Position numbers and translations under genes: made by a program. This document shows positions 1 through 7,832 of a DNA stretch of 64,000 bases, piece after piece. Numbering within the stretch: position 1 is the stretch's first letter; every line of letters begins with the position of its first letter. The notes below the pieces were generated by a model that worked only from the letters and a program-made list of their open reading frames with translations, was not told the DNA's origin and made no database searches. Location: NCBI RefSeq assembly GCF_028714655.1, contig NZ_JAQTLY010000003.1:140547-204546 (forward strand), read 5' to 3'. This DNA comes from Sulfurimonas sp. Lineage in GTDB: Bacteria > Campylobacterota > Campylobacteria > Campylobacterales > Sulfurimonadaceae.

Positions 1-1
1 G

Positions 2-40
2 TTACAGCAAGCAGTAGATACAATCTGGGCTAAATTTTAA
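2..40 (+). CDS. C-terminal end of an upstream gene, possibly gmk
   Basis: Only the last 12 codons and a TAA stop are in the window (the peptide ends in DTIWAKF). In several Campylobacterota the gene before tatA-argS is guanylate kinase (gmk), so gmk is a guess from gene order only. The visible tail is too short to identify. It is followed 19 bp later by tatA in the same direction, so it is probably in the same operon. Confidence 0.4.
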   Translation, partial: LQQAVDTIWAKF

Positions 41-59
41 AAAAAAGAGGAACACAATC

Positions 60-308
60 ATGAGTATGCCTAGCGGAATGGAGTTATTGTTAATATTTGG
101 AATTATCGTTCTAATGTTTGGTTCAAAAAAAATACCTGAGTTGGCAAAAGGTCTCGGTCAAGGTATTAAGAGCTTTAAAAATGAGATGAAAAGTGATGAG
201 GTTGAAAATGCAACTATAAAAACTGCTCAAACAGACGCTCCGAAAAAAGTAGAACCGACTGGAACCGCTGCAACAACGGAAGCTCCAAAAACAACACACC
301 AAGCGTAA
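60..308 (+). CDS. tatA: Sec-independent protein translocase subunit TatA
   Basis: Small subunit of the twin-arginine translocase, which exports folded cofactor-containing proteins across the inner membrane. The 82-aa protein has the family layout: a short N-terminal membrane helix (about residues 8-20), the FG hinge at 20-21, an amphipathic Lys-rich helix (about 23-45), and a polar, low-complexity tail rich in Thr, Ala and Pro. An AGAGGAA ribosome site precedes the ATG. A Tat substrate is encoded in this window: the molybdoenzyme at 45187 has an SRRTFLK signal. tatA is 3 bp from argS and the two are probably co-transcribed. TatA and TatE cannot be separated by sequence alone. Confidence 0.93.
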   Translation: MSMPSGMELLLIFGIIVLMFGSKKIPELAKGLGQGIKSFKNEMKSDEVENATIKTAQTDAPKKVEPTGTAATTEAPKTTHQA

Positions 309-311
309 ATC

Positions 312-1907
312 TTGAAACAACGAGTATCGGCGCTTTTGCGTGAAAAGTTTGGTCGTGAAGTTGTTTTAGAAAAGCCTCGTGATCGATCTTTTGGTCATTT
401 TGCCACTCCTATAGCCTTTTCTTTAGCAAAAGAGCTTAGGGAATCTCCTATGAAAATTGCCGAAGAGTTAGCCTCTTCGTTTCATGAATCAGATATATTT
501 AGCAATGTTGATTCGGTAAAAGGTTACCTCAACTTTCGTCTTAGTGAAGATTTTTTAAATGAGTATGCACAGTGGGCATTGGAAAATCATACCGAGTTTG
601 CAAAAGGCGAGAAAAAAGAGAAAATTCTTTTAGAATTTGTCAGTGCAAATCCGACCGGTCCGCTGCATATCGGGCATGCAAGAGGCGCTGTTTACGGAGA
701 TACTCTTTATAGACTGGCAAAACACTTGGGCTATGATATAACGGCCGAGTATTATGTAAATGATGCCGGAAATCAGATAGATTTGCTTGGGCTTTCAATT
801 CAGCTTTACGGACGCGAAAACATACTTAAAGAGAGTGTAGAGTATCCGCAGAGTTATTATAGAGGCGATTATTTAGCACCTTTGGCACAAAATGCCGTAA
901 AAGAGTTCGGTATAGAGATTTTAAGCGACGAATCTCGTCAAAAAGAGTTGGCACTTTGGGCAAAAGACGGTGTTATGGAAATCATCAAAAATGATTTGGC
1001 AGATACAAATATTTTCTTTGACACTTTTGTTTATGAATCGTCGCTTTATGACGATTGGGATAGAGTGATGACAAAGATGGGCGATGGCATCTATAAAAAA
1101 GATGACAAAATATTTATAGCATCAAGTCAGAGAGGCGATGACGCCGATAGAGTCGTTGTTCGTGAAGACGGCAGACCGACATATCTGGCGGGCGACATAG
1201 TCTATCACAATCAAAAATTTGAACGCGGATACGACTATTATATAAATATCTGGGGAGCCGATCATCACGGATATATCGCTAGGGTAAAAGCGGCAGTTGA
1301 ATTTTTGGGTTATGACAGCTCTAAACTTGAAGTGCAGCTTTCTCAAATGGTTAGCCTTTTAAAAAACGGCGAACCGTACAAAATGAGCAAGAGAGCAGGC
1401 AATGTAATACTTATGAGCGATATCGTCGAAGAGATAGGTTCCGATGCGCTAAGATTTATCTTTGCTTCAAAAAAGAGCGATACGGCACTGGAATTTGACT
1501 TGGCTGAATTTAAAAAGCAGGATAGTTCAAATCCGATTTTTTATATTCAATATGCTCATGCCAGAATAAAAACGATTATTTCCAAGAGTGATTTGAGCCA
1601 AGAAGAAATAATGTCGGCAACTCTAAAAAACTTAAATGAAAACGCCGATATCTTGATGTTTGACGCACTGCTTCTGCCTGAGGTTGTTGAAGATGCGTTT
1701 AGCTCAAGACAGGTTCAAAAGCTTCCAGAGTATCTAAAATCGCTTGCGGCTTCTTTGCATAAGTTTTATTATGATTGCCGAATCATAGGAACTGAGGATG
1801 AGGCAAAACTTCTTAAGCTTCTGATGCTTGTCGGCTTGTCTCTTAAAACAGGATTGTCTTTGATGGGAATAGAAGCAAAAGATTATATGAGTAAAGAAGA
1901 AGAGTAG
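312..1907 (+). CDS. argS: Arginyl-tRNA synthetase
   Basis: Class I aminoacyl-tRNA synthetase that charges tRNA-Arg in the cytoplasm. At 531 aa it has the usual length. It shows the N-terminal Add-1 tRNA-binding domain (about 1-85), the HIGH signature at 119-122 inside NPTGPLHIGHARGA, the KMSK loop at 357-360, and a C-terminal helical DALR anticodon-binding domain. The start is a TTG only 3 bp after the tatA stop, with no good ribosome site, so translation may depend on coupling to tatA. Identification is secure; the exact start less so. Confidence 0.95.
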   Translation: MKQRVSALLREKFGREVVLEKPRDRSFGHFATPIAFSLAKELRESPMKIAEELASSFHESDIFSNVDSVKGYLNFRLSEDFLNEYAQWALENHTEFAKGEKKEKILLEFVSANPTGPLHIGHARGAVYGDTLYRLAKHLGYDITAEYYVNDAGNQIDLLGLSIQLYGRENILKESVEYPQSYYRGDYLAPLAQNAVKEFGIEILSDESRQKELALWAKDGVMEIIKNDLADTNIFFDTFVYESSLYDDWDRVMTKMGDGIYKKDDKIFIASSQRGDDADRVVVREDGRPTYLAGDIVYHNQKFERGYDYYINIWGADHHGYIARVKAAVEFLGYDSSKLEVQLSQMVSLLKNGEPYKMSKRAGNVILMSDIVEEIGSDALRFIFASKKSDTALEFDLAEFKKQDSSNPIFYIQYAHARIKTIISKSDLSQEEIMSATLKNLNENADILMFDALLLPEVVEDAFSSRQVQKLPEYLKSLAASLHKFYYDCRIIGTEDEAKLLKLLMLVGLSLKTGLSLMGIEAKDYMSKEEE

Positions 1908-1912
1908 CCCTC

Positions 1913-2037
1913 TTGCAAAACTAGACCCTGAATAACCGAAGGAAATACCCTTGCGGTACAAGTTCAGGTTGACGAAGACTCTTTTCTTTCGTCATTTCAG
2001 ACTTGATTTGGAATCTAGATTTTTAGATTGTGAAAAA
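1913..2037. repeat. Composite palindromic element, copy 1 (degenerate ends)
   Basis: Intergenic element between argS and the convergent transpeptidase gene. It contains a CCTGAAT...CAAGTTCAGG palindrome (1927-1968) split by a 25-bp cassette at 1934-1958. A second palindrome half of the CAGACTTGATTTGGAATCTAG type follows. The outer ends are poorly conserved compared with the copy at 48621. The cassette has its own imperfect hairpin (ACCG...CGGT). Confidence 0.75.
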
Positions 2038-2039
2038 AT

Positions 2040-2726
2040 CTACTCTTCTAGCTTTAGCATCGGATAGAGTTTTAAAACTTCATCTTTTTGTGATTTTGTA
2101 ATTTGTATCAGAATCGGGTTTTTACTCTTATCCAGCCAAGAGACTATTTTTTGGATATCTTCTAGCTTCATAGAAGTGCACCCCGCTGTGGGTGCATCTT
2201 CTGAGCTTTCTACATGTAAAAATATACAAGATCCCGCTTTTCTTATCTGCTCTTTATTGTGTCCTACAACTATACCCAACTCATACTGAGCGTCGTCTCT
2301 TCTCATCTCTTCAAAGCTTTTTGGCATTACTTTTGGTGTTTTAAGAATTTGATTGTAAAAACTTGACTCTGAATCGTCAACACAAATCAGATCTTTTGTT
2401 GCATACAGATAAGGCATTTTTATTTTTATATCTTCTTCGTATCCAAAAACGGCATCAAGAGTAAAAACACCGATAGGAGCTTTATTGTCGCCCTCTTGTT
2501 TTAAAGGCTCTAAGGGAGAGTGTGCAAACTCCACTTCACCTAGTCCGTGACCCAGACCGCCTTTGCCGATATTTACTTTAAATGAGTCAAAAACCGGTTT
2601 ATTTTCTTCAAAACAGCTAAGTGTTGCTCTTTGGGAGTTAAAATCATCAGCCACTACCAAAAGTATTTGTTCGTCGCCGAAGAGAAAGATTTTGCAAATT
2701 ATAAGAATTAAGAAACTTTTTACCAT
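2040..2726 (-). CDS. L,D-transpeptidase (YkuD) family protein, exported
   Basis: Probable cell-wall enzyme acting on peptidoglycan stem peptides in the periplasm. The N-terminus is a hydrophobic signal-like segment (about 3-16). The YkuD catalytic signature is visible as H171 followed by PTAGCTS with the nucleophile C183. The length (228 aa) is short for the family. Members of this family either cross-link stem peptides or trim them (as Csd6 does in Helicobacter); the sequence does not decide which. The gene stands alone and converges on argS. No lipobox is seen. Confidence 0.8.
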   Translation of the reverse strand: MVKSFLILIICKIFLFGDEQILLVVADDFNSQRATLSCFEENKPVFDSFKVNIGKGGLGHGLGEVEFAHSPLEPLKQEGDNKAPIGVFTLDAVFGYEEDIKIKMPYLYATKDLICVDDSESSFYNQILKTPKVMPKSFEEMRRDDAQYELGIVVGHNKEQIRKAGSCIFLHVESSEDAPTAGCTSMKLEDIQKIVSWLDKSKNPILIQITKSQKDEVLKLYPMLKLEE

Positions 2727-2788
2727 AAAGTATGTTACTATTACTAAAATATGAAACAGATTAATTTTTTGGATATGGAAAAAGGTTT

Positions 2789-3412
2789 ATGAGTATTAAC
2801 ATAAGAAAAGCAACTAGTGCCGACGCGCAGTTTTTAGCACAAATGATTTTACAAAGCACTAGAGCTGATAAGAAAATCGGAGTTTATGATCTGATTTTTA
2901 AAACTACAGATGATAAGCAGATTTTAAATTATTTAGAAAAGTTAACAAATACGACGGCAAAATATAGTTGTCATTTTAGTAATTTCTTAATTGCAGAGAT
3001 TGACGGCAGAAGTGTCGGCTCTCTTTGCAGTTATGAGCCTAGAATAGTGACAAGGGATGTTTTTTTAGCCGCTCTTAGTGAAATCGGCATTAACGGTGAA
3101 GAGAGTGAATATCTCGGGCTTATGGATATTTGCGGATTTAGCCTTAACAATAGAACTCTTGTTTTTGACTATATGGAAGAGCTGGAGGGTTTTATGGATG
3201 TCGGAATCTTAAAGGCGCTTATGCATAAAAGTTTACTCAACGCAAGATTAAAAGGGTATCGTATCGCGCAAACCATAGTTGAAATAGGCTCTTTGGAGAC
3301 TTTGCTTTATTATAAAAAGCTCGGTTTCAAAGAGATAAAACAAAAAGAGTGTGAGCCGTATAAAGAGATTTTCGGCAGAGCAGGTTTAGTTTTATTATCT
3401 ATCGAATTTTGA
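2789..3412 (+). CDS. GNAT family N-acetyltransferase
   Basis: Predicted acetyl-CoA dependent acyltransferase of unknown substrate, 207 aa. It begins with the typical beta1-alpha1 pattern (MSINIRKATSADAQFLAQMI) and has a C-terminal region ending LLYYKKLGFKEI, the usual closing motif of GNAT folds. The central acetyl-CoA loop is weak. It diverges from the transpeptidase gene at 2726 and is followed by a hairpin at 3436. No neighbour hints at the substrate. Confidence 0.72.
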   Translation: MSINIRKATSADAQFLAQMILQSTRADKKIGVYDLIFKTTDDKQILNYLEKLTNTTAKYSCHFSNFLIAEIDGRSVGSLCSYEPRIVTRDVFLAALSEIGINGEESEYLGLMDICGFSLNNRTLVFDYMEELEGFMDVGILKALMHKSLLNARLKGYRIAQTIVEIGSLETLLYYKKLGFKEIKQKECEPYKEIFGRAGLVLLSIEF

Positions 3413-3435
3413 TTGCTTTAACATAGAACTTTCCG

Positions 3436-3459
3436 CTCTCTCGCTTTTTGGCGAAAGAG
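3436..3459. terminator. Hairpin between convergent genes
   Basis: CTCTCTCGC pairs with GCGAAAGAG (9 bp with one C-A mismatch) around a TTTTTG loop. It lies between the GNAT gene (+) and the exonuclease gene (-), where a bidirectional terminator would be expected. The downstream run of T is weak. Confidence 0.55.
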
Positions 3460-3482
3460 TTATTTATAATTATTAGTATTTT

Positions 3483-4226
3483 TTAGTTTCCTAAAACTCT
3501 GTTTATGGAGTATTTTAAATCTTCGTCAATCTTTTCCATAGAGTTAAGCATCCATCTTAGATACGGGGCATCGCTTGAGGCAACTTCTTCTAAGGTTTTA
3601 CCTTTGTATTTTCCGAAGTTGAATGATTTTATTAAAATGGGAGTCAGGGTTAAATCGACCATTTTCTCAACCGGATTTGCAGTCGGGAATTTTGCCAAGA
3701 CCATATCTTTTAGCTTGCTTAAAAACAGTTTTAAAACTAAAACATCACCGATGGCATCGTGAGCTTTTATTGCTATACCCAAAGCATCTGCCTCTTTTTG
3801 CTCATCTTTATATAGATCCATTTTATAACGAAAGTATTGGAGTCTATGAGCCTCTTCATCGGGAAGAAGATGTTTTGCGACTCTTAGGGTGTCTATAACT
3901 CTCATTTGGGTTTTAAAGCCCTCTCTCTCAAGCATCGTGATATCAAAAGGCGCGTTGTGAATTATGAGATAGTTCTCGTTGGTATTAAGCTCTAACAGTC
4001 TTTTGTATGAACCGCTATCTCTGCACTGGGGTTTGCCATCAAGCATATCGGGCGTGATGCCGTGAACTTCCATTGCGCCAAAGCTAATAGGAACGCTTGA
4101 GCTAAAGAACTCATTTTGCACTTCTATCTGTTTTTCACCCAAAACCATAAATCCGAGCTGTATAACTCTGTCCGTCTCACCTGTTCCCGTTGTTTCCGTA
4201 TCTAAAATAATGTATCGTTTTGCCAA
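3483..4226 (-). CDS. DnaQ-like 3'-5' exonuclease with ExoX-like C-terminus
   Basis: Predicted DEDDh exonuclease of the DNA polymerase III epsilon / RNase T superfamily, 247 aa. Exo I is ILDTETTG at residues 6-13. Exo II is HNAPFD. Exo III is HDAIGDV, giving the expected H-x4-D pair. The C-terminal 45 residues (FNFGKYKGKTLEEV, then YLRWML) resemble the small domain found at the end of exodeoxyribonuclease X. It is therefore more likely a repair or processing nuclease than the replicative proofreading subunit. It lies downstream of the 127-aa gene on the same strand, separated by two hairpins. Confidence 0.83.
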   Translation of the reverse strand: MAKRYIILDTETTGTGETDRVIQLGFMVLGEKQIEVQNEFFSSSVPISFGAMEVHGITPDMLDGKPQCRDSGSYKRLLELNTNENYLIIHNAPFDITMLEREGFKTQMRVIDTLRVAKHLLPDEEAHRLQYFRYKMDLYKDEQKEADALGIAIKAHDAIGDVLVLKLFLSKLKDMVLAKFPTANPVEKMVDLTLTPILIKSFNFGKYKGKTLEEVASSDAPYLRWMLNSMEKIDEDLKYSINRVLGN

Positions 4227-4246
4227 ATTTCTACCTTTTGTTTTTC

Positions 4247-4262
4247 TGCCTCGAAAGAGGCA
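4247..4262. other. Small perfect hairpin with GAAA tetraloop
   Basis: TGCCTC-GAAA-GAGGCA, a 6-bp stem with a stable GNRA-type loop, in the leader of the exonuclease gene on the minus strand. It may act in attenuation, or with the next hairpin in termination of the upstream gene. Confidence 0.4.
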
Positions 4263-4289
4263 AGCTTTAGTGCCTGTGCTGCTAGCGTA

Positions 4290-4313
4290 GCCAAAGGAAT
4301 TACTTCCTTTGGC
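4290..4313. terminator. Perfect 10-bp hairpin after the 127-aa gene
   Basis: GCCAAAGGAA-TTAC-TTCCTTTGGC lies immediately after the stop codon of the minus-strand gene at 4315. Its position suggests a terminator or an RNA 3'-end stabiliser; no U-tract follows on the minus strand. Confidence 0.5.
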
Positions 4314-4314
4314 G

Positions 4315-4698
4315 TTATAAATTAAATAGAAACGAGTCTAACATATATTCTCTTTGAGCATGCAGATATTCAGGGCTTAACTCTATTTTAATAGTCTCTT
4401 CCCCGATTTTATAGCTGCAAAACTGGATGAATTTAAGCTGTGTTACTTCTCCGTGAAACTCAAAATTTCTAACGGCAAGCGGTTCGTTTAACTCTTCTAG
4501 CAAATTTTGGATATCTTTTATGGACTCTTTGAACGGATGGAGATTTAAAAGTTTAAAAAAAATCGGGATTTTTATCTCTAAAAAGAGTTCTTCATCTTGC
4601 GCAATATAGGTGTTGTATATACCGCGCGCCAGCTTAACTGCATTTGGGCTTAACGGTTCTGCCAATAAATTTTGTTTTACGATCTCTTTTGACTTCAT
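4315..4698 (-). CDS. Conserved-looking hypothetical protein, 127 aa
   Basis: I do not recognise this gene. It is a soluble, mixed-charge protein with no signal peptide, membrane segment or Cys motif. It opens MKSKEIVKQNLLAEPLSPNA and contains a hydrophobic alpha/beta centre (FLEIKIPIFFKLLNLHPF). An AT-rich region containing a possible promoter lies upstream (4699-4785), shared with the divergent amidase gene. Codon use looks native. Confidence 0.6.
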   Translation of the reverse strand: MKSKEIVKQNLLAEPLSPNAVKLARGIYNTYIAQDEELFLEIKIPIFFKLLNLHPFKESIKDIQNLLEELNEPLAVRNFEFHGEVTQLKFIQFCSYKIGEETIKIELSPEYLHAQREYMLDSFLFNL

Positions 4699-4785
4699 AA
4701 TTGTTATATTATAAAGATAAGCATTAAAAGCATATAAAAGTTAATTGTAATATACTGTCTTTAAATCTTTTTTGAGGCATTTTGC

Positions 4786-5448
4786 ATGTATAAAACCTTT
4801 TTATTAGCTCTTTTTGTTCCTCTTTTTTTAACGGCTTTAGAGATAAAACAGACTCCTATAGAGTTTGGAGAAACAAGAGTAGAACTTACGAAAAAATATA
4901 TTAAATCGCACTACAATTTAGTCGTAGAGGATATAAAAATAGTTCCCAAAATTGTTATTATTCATCATACGGCGATTGATGATTTTAATGATTCATTCTC
5001 CCGTTTTATATCACAAACGCTTCCAAGCGACAGACCCGATATAAATAACGGTGGAGCGGTTAATGTCTCGGCTCATTTTATGGTTGAGAGAGACGGAACT
5101 ATCCATCAGCTGATGCCGCTTGATTTTATGGCGCGACATGTGATAGGGCTGAATTATAACTCTATAGGGATAGAAAATGTCGGCGGGCAAAACTCTAAGG
5201 ACAATCTGACAAAAGAGCAGTTAAAGGCAAATATAGAGTTGGTTAGAGAGTTAAAAAAGATGTTTCCGACGATAGAGTATATAGTCGGACATTATGAGTA
5301 CAGATGTTTTGAAGCAGACGAGCTTTGGCTTGAGGTCGATAAAAAATACAGAACGCATAAAGATGACCCGTCAAAGAGATTTATGAGTGAGTTAAGGGCA
5401 AATTTGAGCGGCTTTAAAGATGCGCCGTGTATGCAAGGGCATAAATGA
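4786..5448 (+). CDS. N-acetylmuramoyl-L-alanine amidase (Amidase_2 fold), exported
   Basis: Predicted zinc amidase cutting the bond between MurNAc and L-alanine of peptidoglycan. It has a signal peptide (about 1-18). The catalytic domain shows IIHHTA with zinc ligand H60 or H61, ARHVIG with H118, an IGIENVGG strand, and HKDDPSKRF near the end, the usual place of the third ligand. The stop overlaps the start of the DUF819 permease (ATGA), and a dipeptide epimerase follows. This places it as the first step of a peptide salvage route: release of stem peptide, uptake, then epimerisation. It could alternatively act on septal or recycling muropeptides only. Confidence 0.85.
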   Translation: MYKTFLLALFVPLFLTALEIKQTPIEFGETRVELTKKYIKSHYNLVVEDIKIVPKIVIIHHTAIDDFNDSFSRFISQTLPSDRPDINNGGAVNVSAHFMVERDGTIHQLMPLDFMARHVIGLNYNSIGIENVGGQNSKDNLTKEQLKANIELVRELKKMFPTIEYIVGHYEYRCFEADELWLEVDKKYRTHKDDPSKRFMSELRANLSGFKDAPCMQGHK

Positions 5449-6578
5449 TCGGCTCGCCGCTTTTATATCTTTTGGTACTTGTATTTTTAGCTTCTGTTAT
5501 TAGTTTAATTGAGCAAAAGAGCAAGTTTAAATTTTTTAAATACCTTCCTGCGGTTGTGTTAATTTATATATTTAGTATGGTTTTGGCTTCTTTGAATGTA
5601 TTTGAACAAAATGAAGCTATCGACACCGTTTATGAAAATGCAAAAAAATATCTGCTTCCCGCTATGCTTTTTTTGATGCTCTTGCAAGTTGATATCAGGG
5701 ATTTTTTCAAGCTTGGAAAATCTCTTCTTATCGCATATACCCTGGCTGTCTTTTCCATTGTTTTTGGTTTTATAGCTATCTCTTGGGCATTTAGTTTTGA
5801 TGCCGATATGGCAGGGGCATTCGGTGCGTTGAGCGGGAGTTGGACGGGCGGTATGGCAAATATGGTGGCGGTAGGCACGGCTTTGGGTGTTTCACAGGAA
5901 GCGTTTGGATATGCGCTTATAGTCGATAGCGTGAACTATACGATTTGGATGATGTTTTTGCTTTTCTTAACCCCGTTTGCGCACTATTTTAACTCATTTA
6001 CGGCTTCGCATGAGCAGATGGCAAAACTTGAAGCCATAGGGTGTGTATCTGCCGTAGGGAAAAAGAGATACCTGTTTTTGATATTTTTGTCTGCTCTTGT
6101 TTCTATAGGTGTTAATTTTTTGGCATATAGCGGATTTGAGATATTGAACTATACGACTACGACCGTAATCCTTGCAACCGTGCTTGGCATCTTAGGCTCA
6201 TTTACAAAACTAAAAAATATAAACGGCTCTAACTCCGTAGGCTCCGCGATGCTATATATGCTTATAGCTCTTATCGGTTCAAAGGCATTGTTTGAAAACT
6301 TTAGCGGTGTAGGCGTATATGTTATTGCCGGATTTTGTATTTTGGTCATTCATACGCTTATTATGGTTGTTGGTGCGAAGGTGTTTAAACTTGATCTCTT
6401 TAGCATAGCTGTTGCTTCACTCTCAAACATAGGCGGAGTAGCATCCGCGTCCATTCTGGCGGCGACTTATAACAGAGCGCTTGTGGGCGTCGGTGTTTTG
6501 ATGGCGGTTATGGGCTTTATAATAGGCACTTTTGTCGGTTTAAGCGTAGGAAATATTTTGATTTGGATGGCGGGATGA
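5445..6578 (+). CDS. DUF819 family membrane permease
   Basis: Polytopic inner-membrane protein, 377 aa, with about ten or more hydrophobic helices in two inverted halves. The glycine-rich SGSWTGGMANMVAVG loop (about 128-142) and a second loop around SNIGGVASAS match the DUF819 (YjcL) family. The family has no proven substrate that I know of. It overlaps the amidase by 4 bp, and the next gene is an L-Ala-D/L-Glu epimerase, so uptake of a murein di- or tripeptide is a reasonable inference, not shown by the sequence. Confidence 0.82.
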   Translation: MIGSPLLYLLVLVFLASVISLIEQKSKFKFFKYLPAVVLIYIFSMVLASLNVFEQNEAIDTVYENAKKYLLPAMLFLMLLQVDIRDFFKLGKSLLIAYTLAVFSIVFGFIAISWAFSFDADMAGAFGALSGSWTGGMANMVAVGTALGVSQEAFGYALIVDSVNYTIWMMFLLFLTPFAHYFNSFTASHEQMAKLEAIGCVSAVGKKRYLFLIFLSALVSIGVNFLAYSGFEILNYTTTTVILATVLGILGSFTKLKNINGSNSVGSAMLYMLIALIGSKALFENFSGVGVYVIAGFCILVIHTLIMVVGAKVFKLDLFSIAVASLSNIGGVASASILAATYNRALVGVGVLMAVMGFIIGTFVGLSVGNILIWMAG

Positions 6579-6680
6579 GAGAATATTATATTGAATTTAG
6601 CGACAGCTTGAAGATTTAATATCAATTTTTTCAAAAACCTAAAAAGAGAGTTATGAAGTCTATTAAAAATTTTTCTAAAC
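6579..6680. other. Intergenic spacer with a fragment resembling a MITE end
   Basis: 102 bp of AT-rich sequence. It ends GAGAGTTATGAAGTCTATTAA, which resembles the right terminus of the dispersed composite element (GAAAGAAATCTATTATAA at 52240). It may be a relic, or chance similarity in AT-rich DNA. Confidence 0.3.
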
Positions 6681-6698
6681 ATGGGATTGGACAGTGAA

Positions 6699-7724
6699 AT
6701 GAGAATAACAAATATAAAAACCCAAGTAGAACGCATAGAGCTTAAAACTCCGTTTAAAACCGCTCTTCGCACCGCTACTCATGTGGAGTTTGCAAGGGTT
6801 TTTGTGCAGACGCAAAACGGCTTTGTGGGTATCGGCGAAGCACCTGCTACAAAAGCGATTACGGGCGAGGATATAGAGGATATTTTAGAGTCTATCGGCA
6901 GTGTCAAAGAGTTGTTTCTGGGTCTTTTGCCAAAAGAGGCACTTATAAAACTCCATACTGCAAAAATCGGCTCAAGTGCAAAAGCCGCGCTTGATATAGC
7001 GTTTGTGCATCTGCTCTCTCAAGAGGCAAAAAAGAGGCTTTATGACTACTTTGGTGCGACGGATTTAACTCCGCTTCAAACGGATGTGACTATTAGTTTA
7101 AATGAGAGTGCGGTGATGCTTCATGATGCTAAAAAGGCAGTTGATGAGGGCATGGAGATACTAAAAGTAAAAGTCGGTAGTGATGTTTTGCATGCGGTGG
7201 GTGTTGTAAGAGCCATTGCAAAAGAGTTATCGCATGCCAAGCTGCTTGTGGATGCCAATCAGGCTTGGAGCGTAGAAGATAGCGAATTTTTTATCGCAAG
7301 TATGTTTGATGTAGTCATTGAACTTATTGAACAGCCTGTTGTTGCTTCTGATTTGGACGGTTTAAAAAAGATAACAGAGATTTCACATATCCCGATTTTG
7401 GCGGATGAAGCGGCATTTAATCTTGAAGATGTAAAAAAAGTCGTTGCTTCAAAGAGTGCAGATATGATAAATATAAAGTTTATGAAGTGCGGCGGAGTGA
7501 GCAAGGCGATAGAGATTTTGGAGTATGCAAGAGAGCAAAAAGTGCCTTGTATGCTCGGTTCGATGCTAGAGGGTCCATACTCTATAAATATGGCGTTGCA
7601 TCTGGCATTTGCTTATAGAGATGTTATAAAGTATATCGACTTGGATAGTCCGCTTCTTTACAAAGAACCATCAAGTGAGCTTGATTTTGAGTTTAGGGGC
7701 TGTAAAATAGTTCTTGTTTCTTAA
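6699..7724 (+). CDS. L-Ala-D/L-Glu epimerase (dipeptide epimerase), enolase superfamily
   Basis: Predicted to interconvert L-Ala-D-Glu and L-Ala-L-Glu so murein dipeptides can be hydrolysed and reused. Enolase-superfamily marks are clear: the LKVKVG strand with the acid/base lysine pair, VDANQAW with the first metal-binding aspartate, IEQPV with the glutamate, ILADEA with the second aspartate, and NIKFMKCGG with the opposite lysine. An in-frame ATG lies at 6681; I prefer 6699 because MRITNIKTQVERIELK is the usual family start, though neither has a strong ribosome site. The length (341 aa) is normal. Its position after an amidase and DUF819 supports the peptide salvage role. Confidence 0.85.
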   Translation: MRITNIKTQVERIELKTPFKTALRTATHVEFARVFVQTQNGFVGIGEAPATKAITGEDIEDILESIGSVKELFLGLLPKEALIKLHTAKIGSSAKAALDIAFVHLLSQEAKKRLYDYFGATDLTPLQTDVTISLNESAVMLHDAKKAVDEGMEILKVKVGSDVLHAVGVVRAIAKELSHAKLLVDANQAWSVEDSEFFIASMFDVVIELIEQPVVASDLDGLKKITEISHIPILADEAAFNLEDVKKVVASKSADMINIKFMKCGGVSKAIEILEYAREQKVPCMLGSMLEGPYSINMALHLAFAYRDVIKYIDLDSPLLYKEPSSELDFEFRGCKIVLVS

Positions 7725-7734
7725 TAGACTCACA

Positions 7735-7832
7735 TACTCTTTTTTTAGATTGCTTCAATTCGTTCGCAATGACGGCTATGTAAAGTCTGATAACTCCTGC
7801 ACTTTTGGATGCAGAAGTTTAAAAAATCAGCT
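7735..7832. repeat. Short dispersed palindrome of the GCAATGACG type
   Basis: The sequence between epimerase and metal pump contains AGATTGCTTC...TTCGCAATGACGG (about 7747-7776). This is the same family as elements at 21843, 24180 and 58150. GATTGC and GCAATGACG halves pair to a hairpin. It probably acts as a bidirectional 3'-end structure for the converging genes. Confidence 0.6.

Noticed and set aside
6467..6772. 101-aa minus-strand ORF between DUF819 and epimerase genes
   Set aside because: Overlaps both genes, no ribosome site, sequence is a reading of the AT-rich spacer.
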